From Azolla caroliniana (lineage: Eukaryota > Polypodiophyta): a DNA stretch of 64,000 nucleotides. The stretch spans positions 6,386,001 through 6,450,000 of the forward strand of contig JBHGNT010000016.1 of NCBI GenBank assembly GCA_043228905.1, read 5' to 3'. Position numbers and translations under genes: made by a program. Under the pieces are notes generated by a model. That model saw nothing but the letters and a program-made list of their open reading frames with translations, had not been told where the DNA came from and searched no databases. The stretch's first letter is position 1, and each line of letters starts with the position of its first letter. This document shows, in pieces, positions 24,301 to 33,755 of the stretch.

Positions 24301-24558
24301 CTCATGGTCCCCCCCCCGTTGCAGGTCCAAAACAGCCCGAAGCATGTTGTTGGTGATGGCTTCAGGACTTATACGTTTAGCCACAGTTTGGGCATCTGGG
24401 TGCGGGGGGGCATCGATGATCTTCAGGTAACTGCCCATTCCTCGTTCTTGGAGCCAGGCGCGGGTTTCTGTTGAGGCGGTAAGAGGCATGGTGGAGATGG
24501 AGGCGGGGTTCGACTGTGTGGAAGCGTGAAGCAAAGTGATGAGGCGAGGGCGAGCCAT
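21394..24558 (-). pseudogene. Element D ORF2: coiled-coil protein of unknown function in the env position
   Basis: One frame of 1,055 codons including the stop (ATG 24558, TGA 21396-21394) interrupted only by in-frame stops: TAG at about 23726, 23625, 23063, 22969, 22739 and 21830, and TGA at 21509. There is no frameshift. Residues 1-180 look globular (WLQERGMGSYLKIIDAP, GGPNKAFGEIARILMEYVFMH, NRINWGIITGEGLCAAF). Residues 180-350 are Pro/Gln-rich. Residues 350-480 are charged helices. Residues 600-910 are a long Ala/Glu/Lys/Gln coiled coil, and the tail is acidic and Pro-rich. I see no signal peptide or membrane segment, so it is not a recognisable envelope. A splice-acceptor-like TTCCACACAG lies about 45 bases inside the ORF, before a second ATG. 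Function unknown. Confidence 0.75.
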
Positions 24559-25020
24559 AGGAGGAACAGTAGGAAGGGGAAGTCCAGCAGAGAGGTTATG
24601 AGAGCGAAAGAGGGCTTGAGAGCAAGAGCGCTTAGCGTGATGAGAGCGAGACGAGGTTTCTGATCTTGAGAGCGATGGAGATGGGGAGCGATAATGGTCT
24701 GTGTTGCGTTTTGGAAACGGTTTTAGTAACTTATTCCTAGGGTTTTGTGCCTGAAGCGAATCCTAAAGATTATGAGTCGTGGGTGCCATAATAAGTGACT
24801 AGCACCACGTGTCCTGAAGGTGAGTGGGGTACTTCTAGTGCTTTGCATGTGGTTTGCATGTGTGAACAACTTAAATAGGTACTAACTGAGTGGTGGCGAG
24901 GGGTGCTCCTAAAATTGTGGGTGCCTAGGTGGGTGGTGTAGGTGTAGCTAATCAGTGGCTAAACTATGGTTAATCCTACCTACTACTACTTTTATTAATT
25001 TCAAGAAGGTGGGTGAGTCC
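24559..25020 (-). other. Spacer between integrase and ORF2 of element D
   Basis: About 460 bp with no ORF. On the minus strand it becomes pyrimidine-rich (CTCATCACG, CTTTCGCTCTC) toward the ORF2 start, as expected for a leader or splice-acceptor region of a subgenomic RNA. That role is inference. Confidence 0.4.
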
Positions 25021-26285
25021 TTATTCAGGGGGACACATGGCGTCCTCCGTGGTGATCTCCCGAGTCTCGTTTGTGCCGTGTGGCTCAGTAAACGGATTGG
25101 GTGGTGTAGTCCCTCGATATGGTCGAAGTCGAAAACCATTGGCCCAGCTTTTGACTGTGTCACCGGCGAGTGTGCCGAGCTGGAACGTCCCGTTGAACTC
25201 GTCGATAATCCAGAATGGACCGGTCCACCGAAATCTTAATTTTCCCGGCATTGACCCGAGTCGTGTTTGGAAAAGAAGAACTGGTTTGCCGATGGTGAGC
25301 TCCTTCTCCAGCCCATGTCGATGTCGATCCACGAAATCCTTGCGTTGCCGTTTGCGTTGTTCGAGTTGGGTCATACTCTCTATCCTATCTTCCCCGAGTT
25401 CGAGGAGTTTTTCCAGCTGGTATTGCTCGGATTCGGCCTCGGGGAGCCATGCTTTGACTTGAACTCGGAGGCTCAGGATCTGGAACTCGACTAGCATTAC
25501 GGCTTCTAACCCGAACGCCATTCGAAAGGGGCTCGATTGGATGCTTGTTTTGAAAGTCGTACGATACGCCCACAACGCGCTCTGGAGTTTGTCATCCCAA
25601 TCGGTCCTGTTTTCATTGACGATCTTCTTCAGTATGGTTTGGAGGATTTTATTGGTCGATTCTGCCAAGTCGTTCGCCTGCGGGTAGTATGGTGTGCTTT
25701 TCTTGTGCACCACCGTGTAGTGGTGTGTAAGCTCACGTACTATGTGATTGATGAAGTGCCCACCTTGGTCACTAACAAGCTCGATTGGACATCCGTAACG
25801 GCACCAAAGGTGCTCGTACACAAATTTAGCCGTGGATGCCGTTGTGTTATCTCGGAGTGCCTTAGCCTCGACCCATTTGGTGCAGTAATCCGTGGCAACG
25901 ATAATATACCTATTCCCTGTTCGGGCCGTGGGTGGTTTGAAAGGGCCTACAAAATCCAAACCCCATTTTTGAAATGGGTCCAACGGAAGAATCGGTTGGT
26001 GTGGCATCCGTGACTGTTCCATTGGTTGCCCCAGACGTTGACACAAATCTCATTGCTGACAAAACTCGTGAGCTTCTTTCTTCATTGTCGGCCACCATAA
26101 TCCACTTTGCCAAACTTTCCTTGCCGTGGAATCCCGGCGTAGTGTCCCCCAGCTACTCCCTGGTGGGCTTCCTGAAGAACGACGTTCTTCTCGAATTGCC
26201 GAATCGCTCGGCGCCATATCCCGTCCGAGCCTTTGTGGTAGAGAATGTCCGAGACGAGGCAAAAATTCCGGCTACGCACTGCTAG
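25021..26285 (-). pseudogene. Element D integrase
   Basis: The zinc-binding part (GGHYAG...WWPTMKKEAHEFCQQ) is split by a 1-nt loss near 26143 and by a TGA where the second Cys of the CQQC pair is expected (near 26056). The catalytic core (25985-25560) has GLDFVGPF, YIIVATDYCTKWVEA, LVSDQGGHF and a D,D-35-E pattern in which the usual NGQAE box reads NDLAEST. The C-terminus carries the GPF-type RFRWTGPFWI module and no chromodomain. It stops at 25021. Confidence 0.88.
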
Positions 26286-27995
26286 GCGTTTTCTCGTGTC
26301 ATGTGCTCGGGAGGTACACTGGTATTGAGAAAATGGGTCATCTCCGTGATCCATTCATCTCCGTTATCGTCTGGTACCGTGGTCAGGTTAAATAGGTTGG
26401 CGTCCGGTAGCTCGTCGTACGTTGTTTTCTCCAATTCTCCTGACTCAAGACGGCTCAAGTAGTTGGCGACAGCATGTTGTACCCCGGGTCGATGCTGAAT
26501 CTGAAAATCAAACACTTGTAGTAGGAGCATCCACCGAGCCAACCGTCCGGTGAGGGCTTGTTTATTGACCAAATAAAGAAAGGCTGAGTGATCCACGTGA
26601 AAGGTAAATTTTCGGCCCAAGAGGTAATGCCGAAATTTATTGATGCTATAAATCATACCGAGGGCCTCCCGCTCGTTGGTGGAGTAATTCTTTTCCGCGG
26701 TCGAGAGCCGTCGGCTGGCGTAGTACACAGGCCTATACCAATTCGGGGGTGTGCATTGCATCAGGGCACTTCCGATGACGATGTCCGAAGCATCTACGAA
26801 GACATGAAACGGTTCGGACCAAACCGGAGACTGGACCATCGGGGCATGTGACAGCATTCGTTTCAAGGTCTGATAGGCCGTGTCCTCGACTGACGTCCAT
26901 TGGAAAGGAAGGCGATGGACTGCCGCGTGCAAGGGTGTCACGAAATCGGCCAGGTGTCGTATCATTCGGCTGTGCCACCGGATCTGTCCCAAAAAACGGC
27001 TTAGTGCCTTATCGTTCGAGGGTGCGGTGGCATTCAGGATTGCCTTTACTTTATCTGGGTCCATAACGATGCCTTCTTGACTGACAATGTGGCCGAGAAG
27101 GTTGCCGCTGGTGACTAAGAACGTGCATTTCGCCGGGTTTAAACTCAATCAAGCTTGGCGACATCGGTCCAGGCAGAGTCGTAACTGGGTCATGTGTTCC
27201 CGTCGATGGCCATACACGTCGAAATCGTCGAGAAAGACTTGCATGAACGTCGGGATGTAGTCATGAAAGATTTCGGTGATGATGCGCTGGAACGTAGCCG
27301 GCGCCGTTTTTAGACCGAACATCATAACTTCTGCTACAAAAACACCCCATTCCGTGATGAAAGCGGTTTTCTCCTGATCCTCCGGGTGCATTCTTATCTA
27401 GTTATAACCGCTGAACCCGTTGAGGAAACTGTAGCATTCGTGGCCAGCTACCGTGTCGAGGACGCTATCCGTGAATGGGAGAGGGAAACCGTCGGTGACT
27501 GTTGCCGCGTTAAGCTTCCGATAGTCGATGTAGACGCGGATTTTTCCGTTCTTCTTTGGGACCACTACGATCGGGCTCAACTATGTAGCCCGTTTAATAG
27601 GGCGAATGAAGCCCACTCAGAGTAGTTTGTCAATTTCCTCTTTGACTTTAGCGGCGTAGTTGGGGTTCATCCTGTAGCACCTTTGCTGAACCGGCCGAGT
27701 GTCGGGTAAAATGTGAATTTGATGTTGGTAGTATTGAGGATCTAGCCCCTTCATATCGGTGTAAGACCAAGCGAAAACATCCTGGTACTCGGTGAGTAAT
27801 TTTACGCGGCATGCCCGTTCGCCGGTTGGTAGATTATTGGCAATTTGTACCGTACAGGGATTCTCGTCCGAACCGAGGTTTATTGTTTCCAGGGTTGATG
27901 CTTTCACTCGTTGTGAAATGGCGAGTTCGCGTTTGAAAGCCTCCCGAGCATGACGTAGCTCGGCAACTGTGGTTGCATCTGGTTCATCCTGGGGT
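26282..27995 (-). pseudogene. Element D reverse transcriptase and RNase H
   Basis: This continues the protease frame across the E insertion. RT motifs: VVPKKNGKIRVYIDYRKLNAAT, FPLPFTDSVLD, GYN(stop)IRMHPEDQEKTAF, FGLKTAPATFQR and catalytic FLDDFDVYG. RNase H follows: FVDASDIVIGSAL, ASRRLSTAEKNYSTNEREALGMI, HVDHSAFLYL. In-frame stops are TGA (about 27621), TAG (about 27399) and TGA (about 27150); there is no frameshift within this part. Confidence 0.92.
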
Positions 27996-28121
27996 TGTCA
28001 GGAACTCTATTAAGGCAGAGAAGGAATTAGTACTAAAAGAAGGATTAGTACTATTGTTGGGGAATAGTACTAAGACAGAGAAGGATTAGTACTATGAGAG
28101 GTGTCGAACTTTGAGAGAAGG

Positions 28122-28164
<43 letters not shown>

Positions 28165-28454
28165 TGATGCGAAAGATATATGTATTATATGAAGGAAGAT
28201 ATACAACAGTAGTTAGAAGGCTTAAGACTGGCGTTGAACCGATTTGGTTCGAACTAATGCCTTGCGCCTCCTTTTATAGTGTCTTCAGGAATACTCCTGA
28301 AGTTTCTAGAATGTTCCAGAGAAATCTGGAATATACATCAATTTCCCAATAAAACCTAAATGAAAATAATATCCTTCAAATTACAATTCATAACCTAATG
28401 GTAAAGTCTCGACCCGTGTAACAAAAGGTTATGGGTTCGAGTCTAGTTATGACA
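27996..28454 (-). repeat. 3' LTR of element E
   Basis: TGTCAGG...TTATGACA, 459 bp. The GA microsatellite at about 28125-28160 has 36 nt here versus 32 nt in the other copy. The last two codons and the stop of pol lie inside it (28454-28447). Near its U3 end A- and B-box-like motifs occur at 28391-28401 and 28434-28444 on the plus strand. Confidence 0.96.
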
Positions 28455-31400
28455 CTATCCCCCCTTTAAAACGACGAGTTCCACGAGTCGTTTTGGATTG
28501 AGGACCCGGTTTCTCGGGATATCGTCGATGGAAGTCTTCTAGAAGAGCACGAGCATTGGTCACATTCTCGATCGGTTCCCAAGTACGCTCGCTGGGACTA
28601 TATCCTAGCCAATCGACTAGATAGTAGAGCTTGTTGCGAACAATCTTGGAATCGAGGATGGCAGCGACCTCATACTCAGGTCCATCTTCGAGCTCGATAG
28701 GAGGTGGTGGTTGTATAGTACGTCCTGGGATAGTGCTCTCGTGATAGGGTTCGAGGAGAGAACTATGAAACACCGGATGTATCCGAAGTTGCGGAGGTAG
28801 CTCGAGACGAAAAGCGACATCATTAATCTTCCCGATAATACGGAAAGGACCTAATCGCCGATAATCCAACTTCTCACATGGGCGAGTAGTCTTGATGTGT
28901 CGTCGTAGCAGCCACACCCGATCTCCAATGTTAAAACTGGATGGAAGTCGATGACGATCTGCGTAGTCCTTGTGTGATTGTTGAGCTTGCTGGAGTTGAG
29001 TAGATAAATCCGCTTGTATCTTGCGTAACCGCTCCAAACGATCCTCCGCGCAAGGATTTGTGGACACTTCTGGGGTTTCAAGGACACACCACCGGGGATG
29101 ATATCCCGTATAAGCGTAGAATGGCGTGACTTTAGTCGATGCGTGGATAGCGTTATTATAGGCAAATTCGGCGAACTGAAGAATATCTGCCCAGTCATTC
29201 TGATGATAGTTGAGAAAGCACCGCAGATACTGCTCCAGTGTTTGATTTGTTCGTTCGGCTTGACCGTCGGTTTGTGGGTGGTAGCCGGAGGAGAGGTTAC
29301 AAGTGACCTTCAGCATTTTAAAAAGGTGCTTCCAGAATTTTGACACAAACTGGGGTCCACGATCGCTGATGATATTATCAGGGAGTCCATGATGCCGACA
29401 TACTTCCCGCATGACAATTTCGGCGGTGTCTTCACTAGATATTTCTTTAGTACAAGGTAAGAAATGAGCCATCTTCGTATATCGATCCACCACTGTGAGA
29501 ATCGCACTGAATCCCTTAGAGACTGGAATATCTGTAATGAAGTCAAGAGCAATGGATTGCCATGGCTTGCTTGGAATTGGTAATGGTTCTAATAAACCAT
29601 ATGGATGATGTCTTGGCATTTTCGCTCTGCAGCATGTATCGCAAGTCCGAACAAAATCTTCGACAAATTGTCGCATACGGGGCCACCAGAATGATCGTTG
29701 TACTAAATCTAATGTTTTAGTACTACCAAAATGTCCTGCTGTATATGTGTCATGGCAATTTTGTACTACTCGAAGGCGGCAAGAACCATTAGGAACATAC
29801 AAAAGTTCTTTAAAGAAGAGTAATCCATCACAGTATTTGAATTGCCGATAATCCGTACCTGGTGATTGTGATTGTGAACATGACGCTCGAGAGGGGTCAA
29901 TTTGTGCTAGTATAGCTTGGGCGAAAGCGTCAGTCTTCAAGTCCTCACGTATAGTATTGGTAATGTCGGAATCCACGGGCATGTCAAAGACTTGTGCTGC
30001 TTGCAGTCGTGCTGGACCCAAGATTACTTGCTTCTGGTTATCGAAAGCTGGCTCACCGGGACGTGGTGTTAGATACGAACGCCGTGATAATGCATCTGCC
30101 TTCCCTTGGTGCTTCCCCGGACGATATGTAATTTTGAAGTCGAAGCGTGTGAGGAAGTGGGCCCACCGAGCTTGACGTCGATTCAGTACACGAGCATCTT
30201 GAAAGTAGGCAAGGTTCTTGTGGTCACTGAATACAGTGACCTGATGAGGAGATCCCTCCAGGAAATGCCTCCATTGCATAAAAGAATCAACTATTGCTAA
30301 TAGCTCTTTATCATGAATTTCGTAGTTGATTTCGGCGGCGTCAAACTTACGGGAGTGGAAAGCCACAGGATGTAGCTTCTCGTCGTTACCCTGTTGTGAC
30401 AGAATGCTCCCCAATGCGAAATCCGATGCGTCAGCTTCGATAATGAATGGTTTTTCCGGATCCACATGACCTAAAATTGGAGCTGATGTAAACGCCTTCT
30501 TAAGACTCTCGAAAGCCATGTCCGTCTCTTTAGACCAAATGAATGATTGTCCCTTCCTGGTGAGCTGTGTGAGAGGCAGCACAATTTTTGAGTAATTTTG
30601 TATGAACTTCCAGTAAAAATTTGCAAAGCCTAGGAAGCATTGCACATCCCGCACCGAACGCGGAGTGTGCCATTCTATCACCGTTTTGACCTTGGCTGGG
30701 TCCATAGATATGCCTTCTGAGGAGATGACATAGCCGAGAAATTCCACTTGGTTGCACCCGAAACTACATTTCTCTAACTTTGCATACAGACCATGTTCTC
30801 GAAGTCGTTTTAGTACTAATAGTACATGAGAATCATGTTCTTCTTGGGTCTTTGAATAAACCAGTAGATCATCCAAATAGATGATCAAAAAATCATCCAA
30901 GAGATCTCGAAATATATCATTCGCCATGTGCTGGAAGACTGCTGGCGCATTAGTGAGTCCGAACGGCATGACCGTATACTCGAAGTGCCCATATCTGGTG
31001 CGAAACGCGGTCTTCCATTCATCTCCTGGTCGGATCCGTACGAGGTTATAGGCTCCTCGTAAGTCGATCTTCGTGAAGAACCTGGCACCGTTGATCCGTT
31101 CTAAAAGACTTGAGATAAGGGGAAGAGCATACCTATTTCTTACTGTGACCTTATTCAAGCCACGATAATCTACAACGAGTCGAAGCGAGCCATCTTTTTT
31201 CTTGACGAAGAAAATGGGTGCGCTGGCTGGAGATTTCGAATGCCGAATGAAACCGTTCTCCAAATTCTCCTCTATATAGGCTCGAAGGACTTCTAGCTCG
31301 GTTGGTGACAAATTGTAGATCGGCCCCCATGGCGGCTCTTTTCCCGGTTGTAAGTCGATGGCGCAATCGTACGGCCGATGATGAGGAAGTGTGTTGGCTT

Positions 31401-32046
31401 GTACTTTATCGAACACATCAGCATACTGACGATACTTCTCGGGAAGTTGAACGGTGGACTCCTCTTTGGTGGTGCTGGAGGGTTGTACTGATATTGCGAA
31501 GAGAAACATTTCCTCCTTGCGCCCTTCCTCACGCAACTGACGTAGCGAAATGGTTGCAACCTTCTGGGTAGATCCTTGGGTTTGTCGCAACCAGATTTCC
31601 CTTGTCCTCCAATCTATGTCTGGGTTATGTAACTCGAACCATGGTAATCCTAAAACTATGGGATGTTCTGGAATACTAATAATATTAAATGATACTACAC
31701 ATGTTAAGTTATCTAGGACAATATTAACGGGTTCCGACTCTTCTATGATATTACCAGAAGCAATGGGACGACCATCAATGACTACTACTGAGGCTGGACA
31801 TGGGAGCTTTCTGAGAGATATCTGATGAGCTCGGGCAAAATTCCTATCCATGAAGCAAGAATTAGCTCCGGAATCTAGAAGGGCTAAGGTATGTACTGGA
31901 GGGGTACTTTTAGTACTAACTGCTACTTGGGCTACGAACACATCACTAACTTGCTTAGAGGGAATGGAACCACTAATGGGCTGCACAGATCTAGGGCTGT
32001 CCAACCAAACGGCTCCTATTTTGGCTGGACTTAGTCGTTTAACTCT
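28447..32046 (-). CDS. Element E pol: protease, RT, RNase H, integrase, chromodomain
   Basis: Pol is probably made as a Gag-Pol fusion by -1 frameshifting at 32043-32037; its frame is open from there, and no ATG is needed. Approximate residues counted from 32004: protease ALLDSGANSC (40-50) and VLGLPWFELHNPDIDW; RT 200-480 with VVDYRGLNK, FGLTNAPAVFQH and catalytic IIYLDD (about 377); RNase H 540-660 (ADASDFALGS, DKELLAIV, DHKNL); integrase zinc finger H-H-C-C (about 751-795), D,D-35-E core (VVDRYTKM, ISDRGPQF, TDGQAERTNQ); GPF module; chromodomain YLVDWLGYSPSERTWEPIENV (about 1110-1165). The C-terminus (RRFKGGIVS) is encoded by the polypurine tract and the first LTR bases. All catalytic residues appear intact. 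Confidence 0.96.
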   Translation of the reverse strand, partial: RVKRLSPAKIGAVWLDSPRSVQPISGSIPSKQVSDVFVAQVAVSTKSTPPVHTLALLDSGANSCFMDRNFARAHQISLRKLPCPASVVVIDGRPIASGNIIEESEPVNIVLDNLTCVVSFNIISIPEHPIVLGLPWFELHNPDIDWRTREIWLRQTQGSTQKVATISLRQLREEGRKEEMFLFAISVQPSSTTKEESTVQLPEKYRQYADVFDKVQANTLPHHRPYDCAIDLQPGKEPPWGPIYNLSPTELEVLRAYIEENLENGFIRHSKSPASAPIFFVKKKDGSLRLVVDYRGLNKVTVRNRYALPLISSLLERINGARFFTKIDLRGAYNLVRIRPGDEWKTAFRTRYGHFEYTVMPFGLTNAPAVFQHMANDIFRDLLDDFLIIYLDDLLVYSKTQEEHDSHVLLVLKRLREHGLYAKLEKCSFGCNQVEFLGYVISSEGISMDPAKVKTVIEWHTPRSVRDVQCFLGFANFYWKFIQNYSKIVLPLTQLTRKGQSFIWSKETDMAFESLKKAFTSAPILGHVDPEKPFIIEADASDFALGSILSQQGNDEKLHPVAFHSRKFDAAEINYEIHDKELLAIVDSFMQWRHFLEGSPHQVTVFSDHKNLAYFQDARVLNRRQARWAHFLTRFDFKITYRPGKHQGKADALSRRSYLTPRPGEPAFDNQKQVILGPARLQAAQVFDMPVDSDITNTIREDLKTDAFAQAILAQIDPSRASCSQSQSPGTDYRQFKYCDGLLFFKELLYVPNGSCRLRVVQNCHDTYTAGHFGSTKTLDLVQRSFWWPRMRQFVEDFVRTCDTCCRAKMPRHHPYGLLEPLPIPSKPWQSIALDFITDIPVSKGFSAILTVVDRYTKMAHFLPCTKEISSEDTAEIVMREVCRHHGLPDNIISDRGPQFVSKFWKHLFKMLKVTCNLSSGYHPQTDGQAERTNQTLEQYLRCFLNYHQNDWADILQFAEFAYNNAIHASTKVTPFYAYTGYHPRWCVLETPEVSTNPCAEDRLERLRKIQADLSTQLQQAQQSHKDYADRHRLPSSFNIGDRVWLLRRHIKTTRPCEKLDYRRLGPFRIIGKINDVAFRLELPPQLRIHPVFHSSLLEPYHESTIPGRTIQPPPPIELEDGPEYEVAAILDSKIVRNKLYYLVDWLGYSPSERTWEPIENVTNARALLEDFHRRYPEKPGPQSKTTRGTRRFKGGIVS

Positions 32047-33200
32047 TCTTCTAATTGGCTAAGGACATCAAATTTGTTTGCGAGATTCGGACTATTAGTA
32101 CTATTAGGACTATTATGACTATGAGGACTATCAGAGATTCCTACTGAAATAGACTCGGGTTTAGTATAGTCAGAACTAACAACGACTTGGTTTACCTGCC
32201 TTCTTGGTCTATGGGGACAGTTTATCGCGATATGCCCTGGTCCACCGCAATAAAAGCATAATCGGTTTGTTCGGCGTCGTTGCTTTTCCTCCTCCGATAG
32301 CGGCCCACGACGACGTGTAGTGTCAATTTCCATTGGAGTTGGAGTACTTACTGGAGGCGCATTATGTGACTCCCTTTGAAAAGGTTTTGCTACCACTGAG
32401 GCATAGGTAGGCTCGGATCTTGCCCTCGGCATCTGAAATTGTCGTTCTGAACGTCGCTCGAAGAGGCGGTTGTCACATCTGACCGCTCGACTGATTGCTT
32501 CTGTTAATGATTTTGGCTCTTCAGGGAAAGTCAAGAGTAAATCCTTGACATCGTTGCGTAGACCATAGCGGAACTGCTCCATCAATGCTTGATCATCCCA
32601 GGGGATATCGGCGGCGAGTAGGCGGAAATCTGCAGCATATGCGGAGGCTGGACGGTCACCTTGGCGTAATCGCCGGATTTTGTTGATTGCAGTCCTTATG
32701 CTGTCAGTATCTCCAAAACATGCTTTAAACTCACTTATGAATTCTTCAAAATTATTTAGTACTGGAGATTCCTTTTCTAGTAGCGGAGCGAACCATGCTA
32801 ATGCTGAGCCATTTAACAACGTGCCTACTAAACCCACTCGTGATGCATCGGTGGGATATCGGGACGGATGCATTTGAATAACTAACCGTACCTGGTTAAG
32901 AAACCCTCTAAACTGCGATCGCGTTCCATCGAACTTCGTGGGAAGGCCAATCTTGGGTTCTTTATGAATCCCTTGTGCTCCGTGCCCTTGTTGTTGCATT
33001 GCTACGATGGTTGCTTCGAGTTGTTGCACGCGTAACGCAAGTTCCCCATGCTGTTGTTGCGTTTGCTGCTTTTCTAAGGAAATTTGCTGAAGATCCCCCA
33101 ACAAGCGTTGATTTTCTTGTTCCAAAGCATGAAACTTCTCTTTCAAGCATTGAAATTCCGAGAAAACGGATTGATACTCTTCAGCGCTAACGGTGGCCAT
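32031..33200 (-). CDS. Element E gag
   Basis: Starts MATVSAEEYQ at 33200, 389 residues. N-terminal coiled coil (about 15-75, LEQENQRLLGDLQQISLEKQ), gag core (about 85-260: FRGFLNQVRLVIQMHPSRYP, LNGSALAWFAPLLEKE, MEQFRYGLRNDVKDLLLTFP) and CCHC knuckle CFYCGGPGHIAINC (about 318-331), then a basic and Asn/Ser-rich tail ending QLEEELND. The core resembles gag of fungal Tf1-like and vertebrate sushi elements. It forms the particle and binds the RNA. Confidence 0.95.
   Translation of the reverse strand: MATVSAEEYQSVFSEFQCLKEKFHALEQENQRLLGDLQQISLEKQQTQQQHGELALRVQQLEATIVAMQQQGHGAQGIHKEPKIGLPTKFDGTRSQFRGFLNQVRLVIQMHPSRYPTDASRVGLVGTLLNGSALAWFAPLLEKESPVLNNFEEFISEFKACFGDTDSIRTAINKIRRLRQGDRPASAYAADFRLLAADIPWDDQALMEQFRYGLRNDVKDLLLTFPEEPKSLTEAISRAVRCDNRLFERRSERQFQMPRARSEPTYASVVAKPFQRESHNAPPVSTPTPMEIDTTRRRGPLSEEEKQRRRTNRLCFYCGGPGHIAINCPHRPRRQVNQVVVSSDYTKPESISVGISDSPHSHNSPNSTNSPNLANKFDVLSQLEEELND
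32037..32043 (-). promoter_or_regulatory. Candidate -1 ribosomal frameshift heptamer GTTAAAC, element E
   Basis: It is read G TTA AAC in the gag frame, two codons before the gag stop (GAC TAA). Slipping back one base gives GTT AAA CGA, the pol frame, which has no stop from there to the end of pol. GUUAAAC is a known functional slippery heptamer in arteriviruses. No downstream pseudoknot was modelled. Confidence 0.65.
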
Positions 33201-33283
33201 GGGATGAAGGAAAAGGGAAATAAGAGACTAGTAGGAAAGGAGGGAGGCAGAAGGAAGAGGGAGAGAAAAGACCAGACAGGCAC

Positions 33284-33300
33284 ACCAAATCGGTTCAAAC
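33284..33300 (-). promoter_or_regulatory. Self-primer binding site of element E
   Basis: On the minus strand the LTR is followed by GT and then TTGAACCGATTTGGT (33298-33284). All 15 bases are complementary to ACCAAATCGGTTCAA at 33549-33535 in the LTR, where the RNA is predicted to begin. No tRNA-type TGG lies at the junction. Confidence 0.8.
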
Positions 33301-33426
33301 TGTCAGGAACTCTATTAAGGCAGAGAAGGAATTAGTACTAAAAGAAGGATTAGTACTATTGTTGGGGAATAGTACTAAGACAGAGAAGGATTAGTACTAT
33401 GAGAGGTGTCGAACTTTGAGAGAAGG

Positions 33427-33465
<39 letters not shown>

Positions 33466-33755
33466 TGATGCGAAAGATATATGTATTATATGAAGGAAGA
33501 TATACAACAGTAGTTAGAAGGCTTAAGACTGGCGTTGAACCGATTTGGTTCGAACTAATGCCTTGCGCCTCCTTTTATAGTGTCTTCAGGAATACTCCTG
33601 AAGTTTCTAGAATGTTCCAGAGAAATCTGGAATATACATCAATTTCCCAATAAAACCTAAATGAAAATAATATCCTTCAAATTACAATTCATAACCTAAT
33701 GGTAAAGTCTCGACCCGTGTAACAAAAGGTTATGGGTTCGAGTCTAGTTATGACA
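33301..33755 (-). repeat. 5' LTR of element E
   Basis: 455 bp; sequence matches the left LTR apart from the GA tract. Confidence 0.96.
33535..33580 (-). promoter_or_regulatory. Core promoter of E: TATA box plus self-primer sequence
   Basis: On the minus strand CTATAAAAGG lies at 33580-33571. About 30 nt after the first T of TATA is ACCAAATCGGTTCAA (33549-33535), so the predicted 5' end of the RNA coincides with the self-primer. F has the same arrangement in its left LTR. Confidence 0.75.

Noticed and set aside
21394-24558. ORF2 of D as a true envelope protein
   Set aside because: No signal peptide, transmembrane helix or cysteine-rich ectodomain can be seen; position alone is not evidence for env.
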